From an uncultured Lachnospiraceae bacterium (GTDB taxonomy: Bacteria > Bacillota > Clostridia > Lachnospirales > Lachnospiraceae): DNA of 64,000 bases. The stretch lies in assembly GCA_947627245.1 (NCBI GenBank), contig CANQVH010000001.1:62001-126000 (forward strand), in the 5' to 3' direction. A program made the position numbers and the translations under genes. The notes under the pieces were generated by a model that made no database searches, was not told the DNA's origin, and worked only from the letters and a program-made list of their open reading frames with translations. Position 1 is the stretch's first letter. The number at the start of each line of letters is the position of its first letter. Shown piece by piece: positions 26,566 through 37,500 of the stretch.

Positions 26566-26635
26566 TATGGAGTACAGGACTTGAACCTGTTCCCTTATGC
26601 AAATTTGCAGAAGGTGTCTCCAACAGACACTCCAC
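26566..26635 (-). tRNA. tRNA-like gene D, abnormal anticodon arm
   Basis: 70 nt. Acceptor GTGGAGT/ACTCCAT, D-arm GTCT-GTTGG-AGAC, T-arm ACAGG-TTCAAGT-CCTGT. The middle arm is CCTT/AAGG enclosing 14 nt that contain the palindrome TGCAAATTTGCA. No standard anticodon loop. Confidence 0.6.
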
Positions 26636-26679
26636 GCCAATGAGAATATGAAGGTTGAGTTCCGGTATACACCGGAAAA

Positions 26680-26742
26680 TATGGAACGCAGGATTCGAAC
26701 CCGCCCCTGCTATATGCAAGCGATCCCATTGATCTGTTCCAT
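26680..26742 (-). tRNA. tRNA-like gene E, 63 nt
   Basis: A perfect acceptor ATGGAAC/GTTCCAT and good T-arm GCGGG-TTCGAAT-CCTGC, with a short D-arm ATC-AATGG-GAT. The middle arm is CTTGC-ATATA-GCAGG, with a 5-nt loop. At 63 nt it is about 10 nt shorter than a tRNA. Confidence 0.6.
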
Positions 26743-26787
26743 AGCCAACCAAGGAGGATAAAACATGGGTAAAATGGTTTACCCAAA

Positions 26788-26860
26788 TAAGGAATGCAGG
26801 ACTCGAACCTGCTTGTGTAAGGACGATTCCTCCTACACAGATCCCAGCGATCAATTCCTT
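26788..26860 (-). tRNA. tRNA-like gene F, long middle hairpin
   Basis: 73 nt. Acceptor AAGGAAT/ATTCCTT, T-arm GCAGG-TTCGAGT-CCTGC, D-arm GATC-GCTGG-GATC. The middle hairpin has a 9-bp stem TGTGTAGGA/TCC(T)TACACA with a bulge and loop GGAATCG, lacking T33. Confidence 0.6.
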
Positions 26861-26908
26861 GCCTTGTAAAAGGAAATCATGGTACAAAACCCAATCCAGT
26901 CTTGGGAA

Positions 26909-26982
26909 TCGGAATGACAGGGTTCGAACCTGCGGCCTCGTGATCCCAAATCACGCGCTCTCCCAAACTGAGCTACATCCCG
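26909..26982 (-). tRNA. tRNA-Pro (TGG)
   Basis: 74 nt and canonical: acceptor CGGGATG/CATTCCG, D-arm GCTC...GAGC, anticodon stem CGTGA/TCACG around TTTGGGA (anticodon TGG), T-arm GCAGG-TTCGAAC-CCTGT. It is the first gene of the cluster transcript. Confidence 0.93.
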
Positions 26983-27114
26983 ATTTATACCTGCTGCTGC
27001 GGGGCGAAGCAGGCAGAAGGAGATTTTTATTCGTGTATATAAATTTATACTTTTTGCTTTCAAAGTTTTCTATGATAGAGTTAACAGGGGAGCCCCGCCT
27101 CCCTTGTTGTCCAC

Positions 27115-27123
27115 AATATGTAA
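27115..27123 (-). promoter_or_regulatory. Element promoter core of the tRNA cluster
   Basis: TTACATATTGTG, with CTACTTTT 8 bp upstream exactly as at 28094, and ATGACT at the -35 position with a 17-bp spacer. It lies between the HD-protein stop and tRNA-Pro. Confidence 0.65.
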
Positions 27124-27157
27124 TTATTTTTAAAAGTAGTCATTTTCATGCCTTGTA

Positions 27158-28063
27158 TCAAACCGCCGGATGATAAACATGCCTTCCATCAAGGAGCCGG
27201 ACCGCATTACTGAAACTGGACTCAGGAATCTGCATGTATTCTTTCTCATACATCCACAATTTGCTATCGAGAAGGTCAAGTATCGTCAAAGCATAAGCTT
27301 CTTTGGTTGCAGGCATTTTAACAGCTCCATATTCGGGAAGATCATGGTGTGACAGGATCATATGCTTCAACAAGGCAATACTCTCTGTATTGCTGTCAAT
27401 GCCGAGTTTTGTGCATGCATTGTTGATCATTTCTGCGCCAAGATAAAGGTGCCCGAACAAAAAACCGTCGCGTGTAAACTCGGATGTCCCCATATCGTCG
27501 GTATCCAATTCTGCCAGTTTCCCGATATCATGCAGGATTACCCCTGCCGTTAACATATCCTCATCAAGACCATATACTGTGGAAACCGTCTTAACATTTG
27601 CAAGCATACGGCACACATGGTACATTAACCCGTTAAGGTAATTGTGATGGGCTGATTTAGCAGCCGACCACCTACGAAATTCGGATGCGTTCCTGTTAAT
27701 GATGTAATCAGCCAGCATCCTGATATCAGGATTTTTAATTCCCTGTATGGCATTACATATCATTTGGAAACACTTTTCTTCATCGATCGGCGCGTGTGAT
27801 ACGTATTTTGACAGGTCGGCCCCGGTCACACAGGATGCGCTAAGGATATTTACAAAACCATTCCGCATCGTGATCTCTGCATCCACAACCTTGCCCTGGT
27901 ATGGAAAACTGGATATCGGGAGCCATACATTTGCTATTGCGTCTGTTTCACCGTCGGTAAAAGTAACGCATGTATATGGGCCGCGTTTGCCAAGTTTTTC
28001 TTCAGCCTTTTTGATAAAGACCTGTTCGTGTATGGTAGTACCTTCAGTTAAATTTTTAATCAT
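27158..28063 (-). CDS. YhaM-like HD-domain 3'-5' exoribonuclease
   Basis: 301 residues from ATG 28063 (SD GAGGA). The N-terminal OB-like fold (about 1-85) and HD phosphohydrolase domain (H140, H149, H178-D179, later HH-D) match the YhaM/CBF1 class, which degrades RNA or DNA from the 3' end in the cytoplasm. It is a single-gene unit placed just before the tRNA cluster. Trimming of those RNAs is conceivable but unproven. Confidence 0.85.
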   Translation of the reverse strand: MIKNLTEGTTIHEQVFIKKAEEKLGKRGPYTCVTFTDGETDAIANVWLPISSFPYQGKVVDAEITMRNGFVNILSASCVTGADLSKYVSHAPIDEEKCFQMICNAIQGIKNPDIRMLADYIINRNASEFRRWSAAKSAHHNYLNGLMYHVCRMLANVKTVSTVYGLDEDMLTAGVILHDIGKLAELDTDDMGTSEFTRDGFLFGHLYLGAEMINNACTKLGIDSNTESIALLKHMILSHHDLPEYGAVKMPATKEAYALTILDLLDSKLWMYEKEYMQIPESSFSNAVRLLDGRHVYHPAV

Positions 28064-28093
28064 AATCAATCCTCATTTATTTTGTTTGCCTTA

Positions 28094-28133
28094 AATATGT
28101 AATTTTTCTGAAAAGTAGGCTGATTTTTATACA
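28094..28133 (-). promoter_or_regulatory. Element promoter with upstream TGTAT box
   Basis: TTACATATT core 31 bp before the start at 28063, CTACTTTT 8 bp before the core, and TGTATAAAAA exactly 34 bp upstream of CATATT. Confidence 0.7.
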
Positions 28134-28184
28134 AGGAGTTTTTGAATTATTCCCTAGTTGTATTGATTATTACAGCACTTTGGA

Positions 28185-28487
28185 TTATATGGCTTCAGAA
28201 GTGCCATTTGTATATCCGTCTTTCCACAACCGTCTCCCAACAGGAAGAGCTCCATCTGCATCCAGAAACAGCTTTAAATTATCTTCCATAGAGCATTTGA
28301 GAGGGGCAATATCAGCTCCCCGTTTTAAGGCTTTTTCATATTGTAGTTTTGATTTCTTGTACTTTACGTATAGTGAATTGCGTTCCTGCTCACTTTTGGT
28401 TAAAACAAGGGTTTCTTTATCCTGTGCAGCTTTGTTCTTCTTCAATTTTTGTGTCGGCGCAATAATACGGCGCCTGCCTCCTTTCAT
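28185..28487 (-). CDS. Small basic protein, about 100 aa
   Basis: Lys-rich, with a predicted coiled segment (about residues 20-60: KKNKAAQDKETLVLTKSEQ) and a C-terminal LFLDADGALPVGRRLW. A longer frame would start upstream of the promoter at 28537, so the start lies downstream of it. ATG 28487 has no SD, while AAAGGAGG sits just inside the gene and could serve a later, non-standard start. Function unknown. Confidence 0.6.
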   Translation of the reverse strand: MKGGRRRIIAPTQKLKKNKAAQDKETLVLTKSEQERNSLYVKYKKSKLQYEKALKRGADIAPLKCSMEDNLKLFLDADGALPVGRRLWKDGYTNGTSEAI

Positions 28488-28536
28488 ACCAAGCGTGGTC
28501 AAAGAACTTTTAGAGTTCCGCCAGCGCGCTACGCAC

Positions 28537-28545
28537 AATATGTCA
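28537..28545 (-). promoter_or_regulatory. Element promoter with good -35
   Basis: TTGACT, a 17-bp spacer and CATATT, with extended TGA before the core. Its -35 abuts the T-run of the adhesin terminator. Confidence 0.75.
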
Positions 28546-28563
28546 TTTCTTAAAAATTTAGTC

Positions 28564-28590
28564 AAAAAAAGAGGTGCTTTTCGCACCCCT
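28564..28590 (-). terminator. Intrinsic terminator of the pilus operon
   Basis: Stem AGGGGTGC/GCACCTCT with loop GAAAA followed by seven T, 5 bp past the adhesin stop. Confidence 0.92.
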
Positions 28591-28594
28591 TTTA

Positions 28595-31500
28595 TTATCG
28601 GTTTTCTTCCCTCTTTATAATAAAGAAGACTCCGGCCACAGCGATCAGGATCAAAAGCCCGATGCTAAAGGAAAAATAATGTGAATCTGTAGGAATTGTT
28701 CCGTTCTTTGTATTGACAAATCCCACATTAATATCCTTATTTGTGATCGTACCCTTTTCGTTGTCCGATTCAACATGATAAGAGTTTGATTTGCCGTCCA
28801 TTTCTTCGACACGGTACTCGGTTCCGTATGGGATATCCGTAAATAATGCGGTTTCACCGTCGGCGAGTTTGAACTCGTAATACCCGTCCGTGATTTTCGC
28901 GCTCCGATTCTCCCCGTTCACGGTATAGTCCAACTGATTCGGCATGTCCTTCATGCCGCCGGACAGCCATATATGGAATGTGAACGGATAAGCCTTGTTG
29001 CCCAAGTTGCCCTTGACGGTCTTGGAGACAGACAGGCTGTGACGCTCAAAGTTGTCTTTTACGGTAACGGCCGCCTCAGGCTTGTCGATGGAAACTGAGA
29101 ACTCATACTTAAGCGAGTTGCCTGAAGCATCCTTCTGGACCATGTAGCCCTCCGGAGCCTTGGTTTCTACAGCATAATAACTGCCTTCCTTCAGCCCGCC
29201 GAGCGTCCCGGTTCCATCCCTGCCGGTCGTGAACTTTCCTGCTTCTGTTCCCTTGGAGTCATATACGGTAAATTCCGCACCCTCAAGCGTCCGCCCGTCT
29301 TCCGCATCCTGCTTCGTCACGGTAAATGTCCCGGCGAAACTGTTTGTGAATGACGTCTTGCCACCAATGGCTTCGCTTACCGTATCGAGTGTCCCGTCAC
29401 CATGGTCAGTTACGGTTACCTTGACCTTGACAGGGTTGGCGTCATACGTGATCCCAGTATGCCCGGTGTTTTTCTCGCGGATCAGGTAATAGAACTCACC
29501 TGGCGCATCCGAAAGCTCGTATGTAATCTTGTCAAATACGACTGCCGATACATCCGTAGCTATACCGTTGTCCTTCACCTGAAGGACAGCCCCTTCTGTC
29601 CAGTCTTTGTCGGAGGCAAGCAGCTCAAACGAGAACCTTCCGGCTGTGAGCGTGGCATTGCTCAGTGTCTTTAACGTCTTGAGGACAATGTCCCCGGTTG
29701 CGTCGTAGGTGTTGTTGAACACGATCTCCGACCCGCCATTGCCATCCGTGATGGTCTTGGAAAGCGAAACCTCACGGGTATCCTCATTGAACAGGATCCT
29801 TACCGTGACAGTATAGACAGTGCTGTCGTAAGTGACGCCGCCAAGCTTGTTGTTCGTTTCCCCTACTTTATAGACGAAGGTTTTCCCGATATCCTTCGCA
29901 TAGTCATAGCTGATCCGGTTAAAAGTAAACGTGCCGTCCTCTTTTACTTTTGCTGTATCGGAATAGGAATACTCCACAGGACGCCCCTTCTTGTCGGTAC
30001 AGGACACTGCTTCCAGTGTGAACTCAAACTCGTCCTTGTTAATCTTGCGCCCGGTCAGGTTCTTTATCCCGGTCAGGTCAAGGTCGAGACCCTTTGTCCA
30101 TACGGAGAAACTGTTCGATAAGGTAAATGTCTCATCCGGAATCGCCCCAGTAGGGCCTTTCTTCGATTTCTGGTACAGTTCCTCGTTGTCAAAGCCAGGT
30201 ACTTCCTCTACGTCATACGCCCCGTTATATGGCAGGTCTTCCCATGTATAGCTCCAGCCGTTTGCCGCATTCAGTTCGGCGGTTGCGTCCGGGCGCGCAT
30301 CATATACGCTGCCGTTGCGCTTCAGTTTCACCTGTATGGAATCCGGCCGCCAGCCGTTTTTATTATCCGAGTCTGCCCAGCTCTTGTTGACGGTGACCGA
30401 ACGGAGCGGCTGTGTAGTGTTGGCAAACAGCGGTTCCTCAAGCCCGGAAACATCGACTTCTTTATTGGAGCAGCTAAGGATTTCCGTTTCTGCGGCATAA
30501 CCGTCGTCTGAACGTGCCACATGCACATGGACGATGTATTCCGACGTATCCCACTTGTACGCTGCCCCCTCGTAAGCAGGGTCATCCTTCGTGGTATCCG
30601 GGATCTCGGTAATCCGGTAATAATAGTCTCCAGGCGTAAGGAAACCGGTCTCCGGGAATGCAATGCTGCCATCGGACAGGCACTCGACCGTCTGGTCATA
30701 GCCGCCAGCTTTTACTATATACCCTCCACCGGAAGCCTCCATTTCGACTGCCCGGAACGTGAACGGCACACTGCCTGGCTGTCCGCTGTCAAGCGTTTTC
30801 ATCGCTGTCAGTACCACCTTCGGATAGGTAAGGCTTGTCACAACGCCGCCGTTCTTCCTTGTGAAGACATTCGTCACCTTGTCAGACCGATCTCCGCGTG
30901 TAACACCGCCTACGTATGCTGTAACGCTGTTCATTACGTCACCGAGGTTAGATACCGCTTCTGTCTGGAACGTGAGCCTCAGCCGGCTGTATGTCGCCGG
31001 TTTCAGGATACGTACTACGAGCTTCTGCGGGTTGTCATCATCAAACACGACTTCATATGCATCCTCCGGAAGCTCGGATCCGGCGCTCCATGTACCGGTG
31101 CTGTTGACTGTGAGCTCCTGAACCTTTGCCCCGGACGTATTGAAATCTTTGATCCATGCGAGGCCATACGGCAGATCATCCTGTATCTCTGCAGGTTCCC
31201 CGGAATCCTCTGCCTGCTGAAGCTGGGATTTCTCTGCAATGCTGTCAAGGAATACCTCCACGCTCCATTCAAGCACTGTACCCTTGTCATCCGTTGCCTT
31301 GCTCCTCACGCTGCCTTTCTTGGTGATCTCTTCCGGGATATCCACCGTATCGGACTTGCTGACAGAACGGTCGTTCCAGCCGGCCTGCTCCGCTGCAGCG
31401 TTGTTCTTGAGTGTGTAATGGTTGTTATTATTAAACGCGCTTCCGGATTTATCCGCATTCCGAAAAGCGTCAGTGTTGATGGACGTATGATAGGTTACGA

Positions 31501-34500
31501 TAACATCGGTTCCCTCCGGGAGAGTCTCAAACGTGAGGGCAAACCCATGTATCCCGTCCTTCCTGACAGCGAATCCGTCTTCGAAAGCTCCCGTATAGTC
31601 AGCCAGATGGTCTGTGTTATCGTCCGTATCATAAATCTTGGTGACTTCCCCGTTTTTAGACAATTCCACTTTCATGGAAGAGATATTAAGGAAATCAAGC
31701 ACGCCTGCAGGTGTAGCCGAAATATTATCTTCGATGCAGATATCCTTTGCGTACTGGCCTTGTACCGGAACGATGATCTTCCATTCCTTGTCAGTGGCAC
31801 GTCCGTCAGTTTCAGACACTGTCTTTTCCAGTGTCTCGTCAGTACCCTTGAATGTTTCTTTGTGCTCACTGTCCAGTTTGACGCCCGGCATCTGTCCGGT
31901 TGCCGTGTTGGTAAGCCCGTAGCCATTTGACATACTGCCGCCGTTGTCAATGAACCCGGACTCGTCCAGCTTGGTCGTATAGCGGATCTCAATGGCGCAC
32001 GGCATCAGTGACCCGAACGTGAGGGTAAACCCTGCATCTTTTGCGAAGGTAAGCTCTGCATCCTTCCATGATGAGTTATCTGGAATAGATGCCTTTGTCC
32101 CACCGACGAAGCTTCCTTCGTATTTGTATAACATGGAATCCCCGCTCCAGATTTCGAATGCGGTGATATCCGTAAATTGCAGTGCAAGCTCATCATTATC
32201 GGAAACTGTACCTGTTCCAGCTTTCATGGTATCGGTTAAGGTGTAACCCTTAACTTCATGTCCCTCTGTGTCAAGGCTGATTTTCCAGTTGACCTTCTGT
32301 TTATCCCATTCCGGGGAAGCTGTCTTCGTGATCGAACCCATAACAGATGCCGGATTCTGGAACTGGCTGCTCTCGCCAATTTCGCGGTCTTCAAACTCAA
32401 GGACATTTCTATAATTGGTAAACGAAAGCTCATCCCCCAGTTCGATTAGCCCTGAGTCCAGAGCTTCCTTGAATAGTGAATGCCAGTCAATGTCAAAGTG
32501 GTACCGGACAATCACATCTTCATTATAAGGAAGGTTTTCGCCTGCTACGCTCAGGATGTCAGCATTTCCCCATCCGTGCTTGTCCTTGCTTGTTTCTGCA
32601 TCCACATAACCCATATCATCTGAAACCGGATCGTAGAAATCAATTTCGAATTTCGGTCCGTCCACTACCGAATCTGGATATACCTTATTTTCATCTGAAA
32701 TCTCTTTCAGCCAGATTCCGTCAACGGTAACTTTCAAGTTTTTGAAGAACAATTTGAGCAGTTTCTGATTTAAATCATCGTTGGTTACAGCCTCTCCGTT
32801 TATGGATGCGAATGTATTTAGGATATCATCCGCAGTTATGGTTGCCTTCTCAGTCTTTCCGCTTGTACCGGTATTGAACCTGAGCTCCCACATGCCATGG
32901 TCTTTATCGATCAAAGATTTTACGCCAGTTGGGTCTTTCAGGCTGACGATACCGCCTACACTTTCGCCTGCTGTCACCCAGTCTTCGCTGAGAGGCTTTG
33001 TAATGCGCTTGGCGCTCTGGAAAGATGACTTTGAAAAGGACGGGCTGAACGGATAACAGATAGAAAGCTGGTTATCCAGCATAAGCGTATTACCGAGGTA
33101 TTCATCAATATCCCGGAAGCTCTTGCCATCCAGCCCCTTGGCCGAAGTCATTACAATATCAAATGTGACAATAAAGTAGGTCTGCGGATCCATTACGGTG
33201 CCGTCCGTTTTTTTTACGCTAAAGGAGAACATGTTGCCGTCAATGGACTTGTTCCCATCTCCCTCCGGCACAGGGGCTCCGTCAAGGGAACCCTTCGGAT
33301 CGGGTAGCGCTGTAATTGTCCAGTCTGAAGAGACTGATTTTCCTTCTTCATAAATTGTGACCGGTTCAGCATTAGATCTTCTGTTGGCAACCTGAATCTT
33401 GATATTCTGCGCGCTGATATACGGAAGAAACTTATCAAGCGTGCGTTCCTCGTCAATCCAGTCGTCTCCGCTTTTTCCGAGGACTTCCTTGATATGGGTA
33501 ATCTGGTCGGAAATATATACCTCTTCCCATGCAGATGGCCCGATATCTGTTTCTCCATAATAGTTATTTACATAAAGACCTTTTTTGAGGTTCTCACTCT
33601 GGTTTGTACTGACCCATTTCAGCGATACGCTCGGCGATGCCGTATAATTGAAACTGCTTACCGTCGAAGTTGTCTTCCCTGCATTGTCATTTTCAATGTA
33701 CTTATAATTCAGTCTTGCTCCGTTTATGAATTTGGTGTTTACAACACCTGATGCACCAGCAGACGTGGCATATTCCAGTGCATCAAACGAGCAGTTGTAA
33801 TTGATGACGACCGCGGGAATATCATACAGAGGGGAAATCTTCAGGTTAAAGCCACCCTCCATGCTACCCGTGTAGTCAATAGTAACGTGGACTTCCTTTC
33901 CGTTTATACTTTGCGAATACTCATTTGCCCCGGGTTCAAAATTGTCAGCTTTGATGGTTACCTTCGAGCCTGATATCGGGTATATCTCAATCGTCATATC
34001 CGAAAGCTTGACATGCTTTGCAACGGATTCGTCATAAAATGTCTCTGTTTCTTTTCCATCAACATTTCTGATGCGGGATGCTTCCGAATCCGCCATGTCG
34101 TCATGGATTGAGTAGACCCCGGAGAAAGCACCGCCCATGTTTCCCGATGTCAAAGTAGTATGGATGTTTTCCTTGGATGAGTTTTCTTCGTCGAGGGTAA
34201 CGTCCATCTTTTTCTGTATACTCGGATAATATACGTATGAGGATAGTGAAGCATCTACAATCGGAGTCAAAACCGCACCGTCATACAACTGCAAGTTAAC
34301 GCCAGACGGGAATCCGTTACTGGACCCATTGGAGTTCATTTTTAATCTATCACTCGGATATACGACAAAATACGCTTTCAGGCTGTCTGGCAGCGTTTGT
34401 CCCCGGGTAAACCCATTGTCAGCAGAACTGCTGTCTCCAAACAGATACCATATGGATTTGGCCCCATATGAATTAAGGCTGTTGTTTATGGATGGGCTGT

Positions 34501-37500
34501 AAGTACCGCCAAATGATCCCATATTGGAAGCACTAGGGAAGCTGTATGTGCTATTAAGCACCCATGCCCCTGTGTTCTGCATGGCAGCCGTATAATGCTT
34601 AGACATACTGCTTCCAGAGTATTCCTCTACCCTTGACAGGCTTGCAGTTGGGAAAAACGGCTCTTCCGACTTTGTTGACCAGTTCCCATCTGCATCGTAA
34701 TGCCCTCCATTTTCAGTATTGCCAGGGTACTGGAATTCAAATCCGGTTGGGGCTGCAATATTAAGGAAGAAATCATACCGGTTTGCCGCGATACCAGAAC
34801 CCGAAACCGTTTTTATTCCGTCATAGATTCCATTGCCAAGCGCCCTGAGGAATTCACGTATTTCGTCCGTCTGGATATCTACTTCCCAGCGCACGGAACC
34901 GTCTTCCTGCACGTATGCCTTATATTCATGAAGTGGAGGCCTGCCGCCACCGCCACCGCCGTTTCCATTTATACTGGTCCAGTTTTCATAGGTTGGACTT
35001 CCAGTACAACCATTAGAGGCATACGATGTTTCACTCCAGCCCATAGAGCCGTTATTGACAGAGTATATTCGGTTGTATTTCTTGTACTCAAGAGTGACAT
35101 TCCCTCCACGCAACCCAAACAGGTAGATTACCGGGGCAATAGCTTTTCCGTAATTCCCAGAGCTGCTTCCACTTGTAGAAGAAACATATTGCAGTGGAGC
35201 AATGCTTGCATCCTTTGCATAATGCAGCCCTCCCTGATATACGGCATTGCTGGCCTTTACAGTTTCAGGGTCTATCACTAGGTAATAATACCTACCGGAA
35301 TAATTCTGCTCATATATCAGAAGGTCACTTGTCCCTTCGCTTGTTGAAAGCCCATGTGCCCTGCAGAACTCAAGGATTTCATAATAGGAAACAGGGTCGT
35401 TGTACTTCACGCTTCCAAGTGCTGTCCGAGCAAACGGGTTTGAATTCCCGTTGATGGAATAATCAAATACGTATTGCCTGCAGTTATAACTGCTTCCGCT
35501 CCCGGAATTGTATAAAATTGGAGAATATAGCTTAATGTATGACGAACTTGAACTGGGTTCTGGTTTGTATGCGACCCAGTTCTCCCCGTTAGCATTTATT
35601 CCGAGAGAAAAGTCAAACCTTGAATATATCCCATTGTAACCGCTATAATAGTTTGAAGAACAAGACAATCTATCCGAACATGATGGAGAACTGATTGTTT
35701 TGCTTGCCACTTCCGGTGAACTGCTGCTTGGTCCTTTTGAATACATCAGGGTTTCAGACTCGCTTTTTCCATCTTTTGAGTAATTAAGGGTTGTTGTTGT
35801 ATAGTAATATCTTGTATATCCAGTGCTGAGTGTATAATAGCAGTATATATCCACGACATAACTATATGAGAATGTCTCAAATGTGACACCATTAAGCTGC
35901 ACCTTCATTTCCCGTGCGGCCGTATTCGGACCCATATATTCCAATGAGTCTGCACTGATTGAAATCCCGCCGCCCGAAGAAGGCGAGAAAGACACAGATG
36001 TCTGAGTGCTGGAGCCGGAATTAGGGCTTATCGGTGTTCCGTCGATCTTTGTCTCTGTCTCCCATGCATACCTTGCATAATGGTAATCCATCGAACTATA
36101 GTTAAATATCATGGTCTGTCCGGGTACTGTCAGGGAATCAGAAACCGTACCTGTAAACGGCATGCTAGGTTCCGGGTTCGTGATGGTTACTGTATATTTC
36201 AGCCTGTGCCAGCCCCAGTCAGGGGAAGTATAATTTTTACCGGTATCAATGTTGCTTTCATCGAGCCACTGCACGCTCTTCTCGATATAGGACTCTTTTT
36301 CCGGTTCTGTTTCTTTAATCTTCACAGAAAAAGTCTTACTTCCGGAGAATGGGAACTCAAGCGTCCCATCGTCTGCCCGGCTGGCATCCATATTCAGTAT
36401 TGCATTGTACTGGTAAGCAGCAGAAATTTCAGCCTCCCCCTCCGTTGTTCCCTCAAGGAATTTGATAAGCAGGCTGTAATGTCCGTCCTTATTTTCAAGG
36501 TAAGCCCGTGCCTGAGCACGTCCGTTACTGGTAAGCATCGGCCATGATGACGGATCATCCGGGTTTGCCGCAAGCATCGCATCGTCCGGTACCGGGACCA
36601 GTCCGTCCGGGAGCACATATTCGTAGATAGTATTCTCATTGATGGCGCCATCTTGGAAAAGCATGCCAGTCAGTCGTACCGTGAATTTCCATTCCCCTGC
36701 CTCATCCAGTTTTATCTCCCTTTTAACAGGGTCTGTATACTCCGAGCCAGAAGGAGATATTGCAATCACGGAAGCTGTGAGTTGGTTATCAACAAGCACG
36801 TCGAGCAGGTTTTGCCTTTTGGCACTTGAAAGGATGAACATTGGATTGGAAATGGTCTCTGCTTCATTTATGCCTATTGTTTCTTCCGATTCTGATTCGG
36901 GTTCTCCTTCCTCTATTTCGGACGATTCCGTGTCTATCTCAGCTTCTTCGTTCCAAAGCATAAAAATGCCAGTATCTTCCATAGTAAATTCGGCAGTATA
37001 AGCGATGTCTTCCGCTTTGACAAAAGACATACTAAGGCTATCCCATTTTTCATCATGGAAAACGGACAGGTTGCTGAATAAGTTTGGCTCATCAAAAAGC
37101 CCAATCCGGGCAGGTATTGGCTGGTCTGGATCAAAAACATTATTATCCTCATCGTACAGCGTTATTTCGGCAGCATAAGCCGGCTGGATTTGAAACCCTG
37201 TTTTATCAGCAAGAGATTTCGTCAGATCGGACAGGGTGTCTTCTCCTGCCGCTTTGACCTTTATGTATATCCCATCCGGCAGAAAATTGCGGTTTATATA
37301 TACCGGTATATAAGGAACTTCTTCAGATGCCGCCTGATCCATATTATCAAAAGCGATCCATTCGCTTTCCGCACCGATTTCCTCTGTTTCCGGCTGCTCA
37401 GGCAATTCCGCTATATCTGAAACAGGGTTTTCTGTTTCAGGTTCTCCCATGTCAGTATCAGGCAGTGTTATGCTGGGATTCTCTTCTTCAATGCTGGCAT

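Noticed and set aside
25703-26982. CRISPR array
   Set aside because: Repeated TTCGAA-type blocks are T-arms of tRNAs and tRNA-like genes. Spacing and flanks do not fit a repeat-spacer array.
30521-31930. 469-codon plus-strand frame opposite the pilus adhesin
   Set aside because: A shadow of the adhesin's coding bias, with no translation signal.
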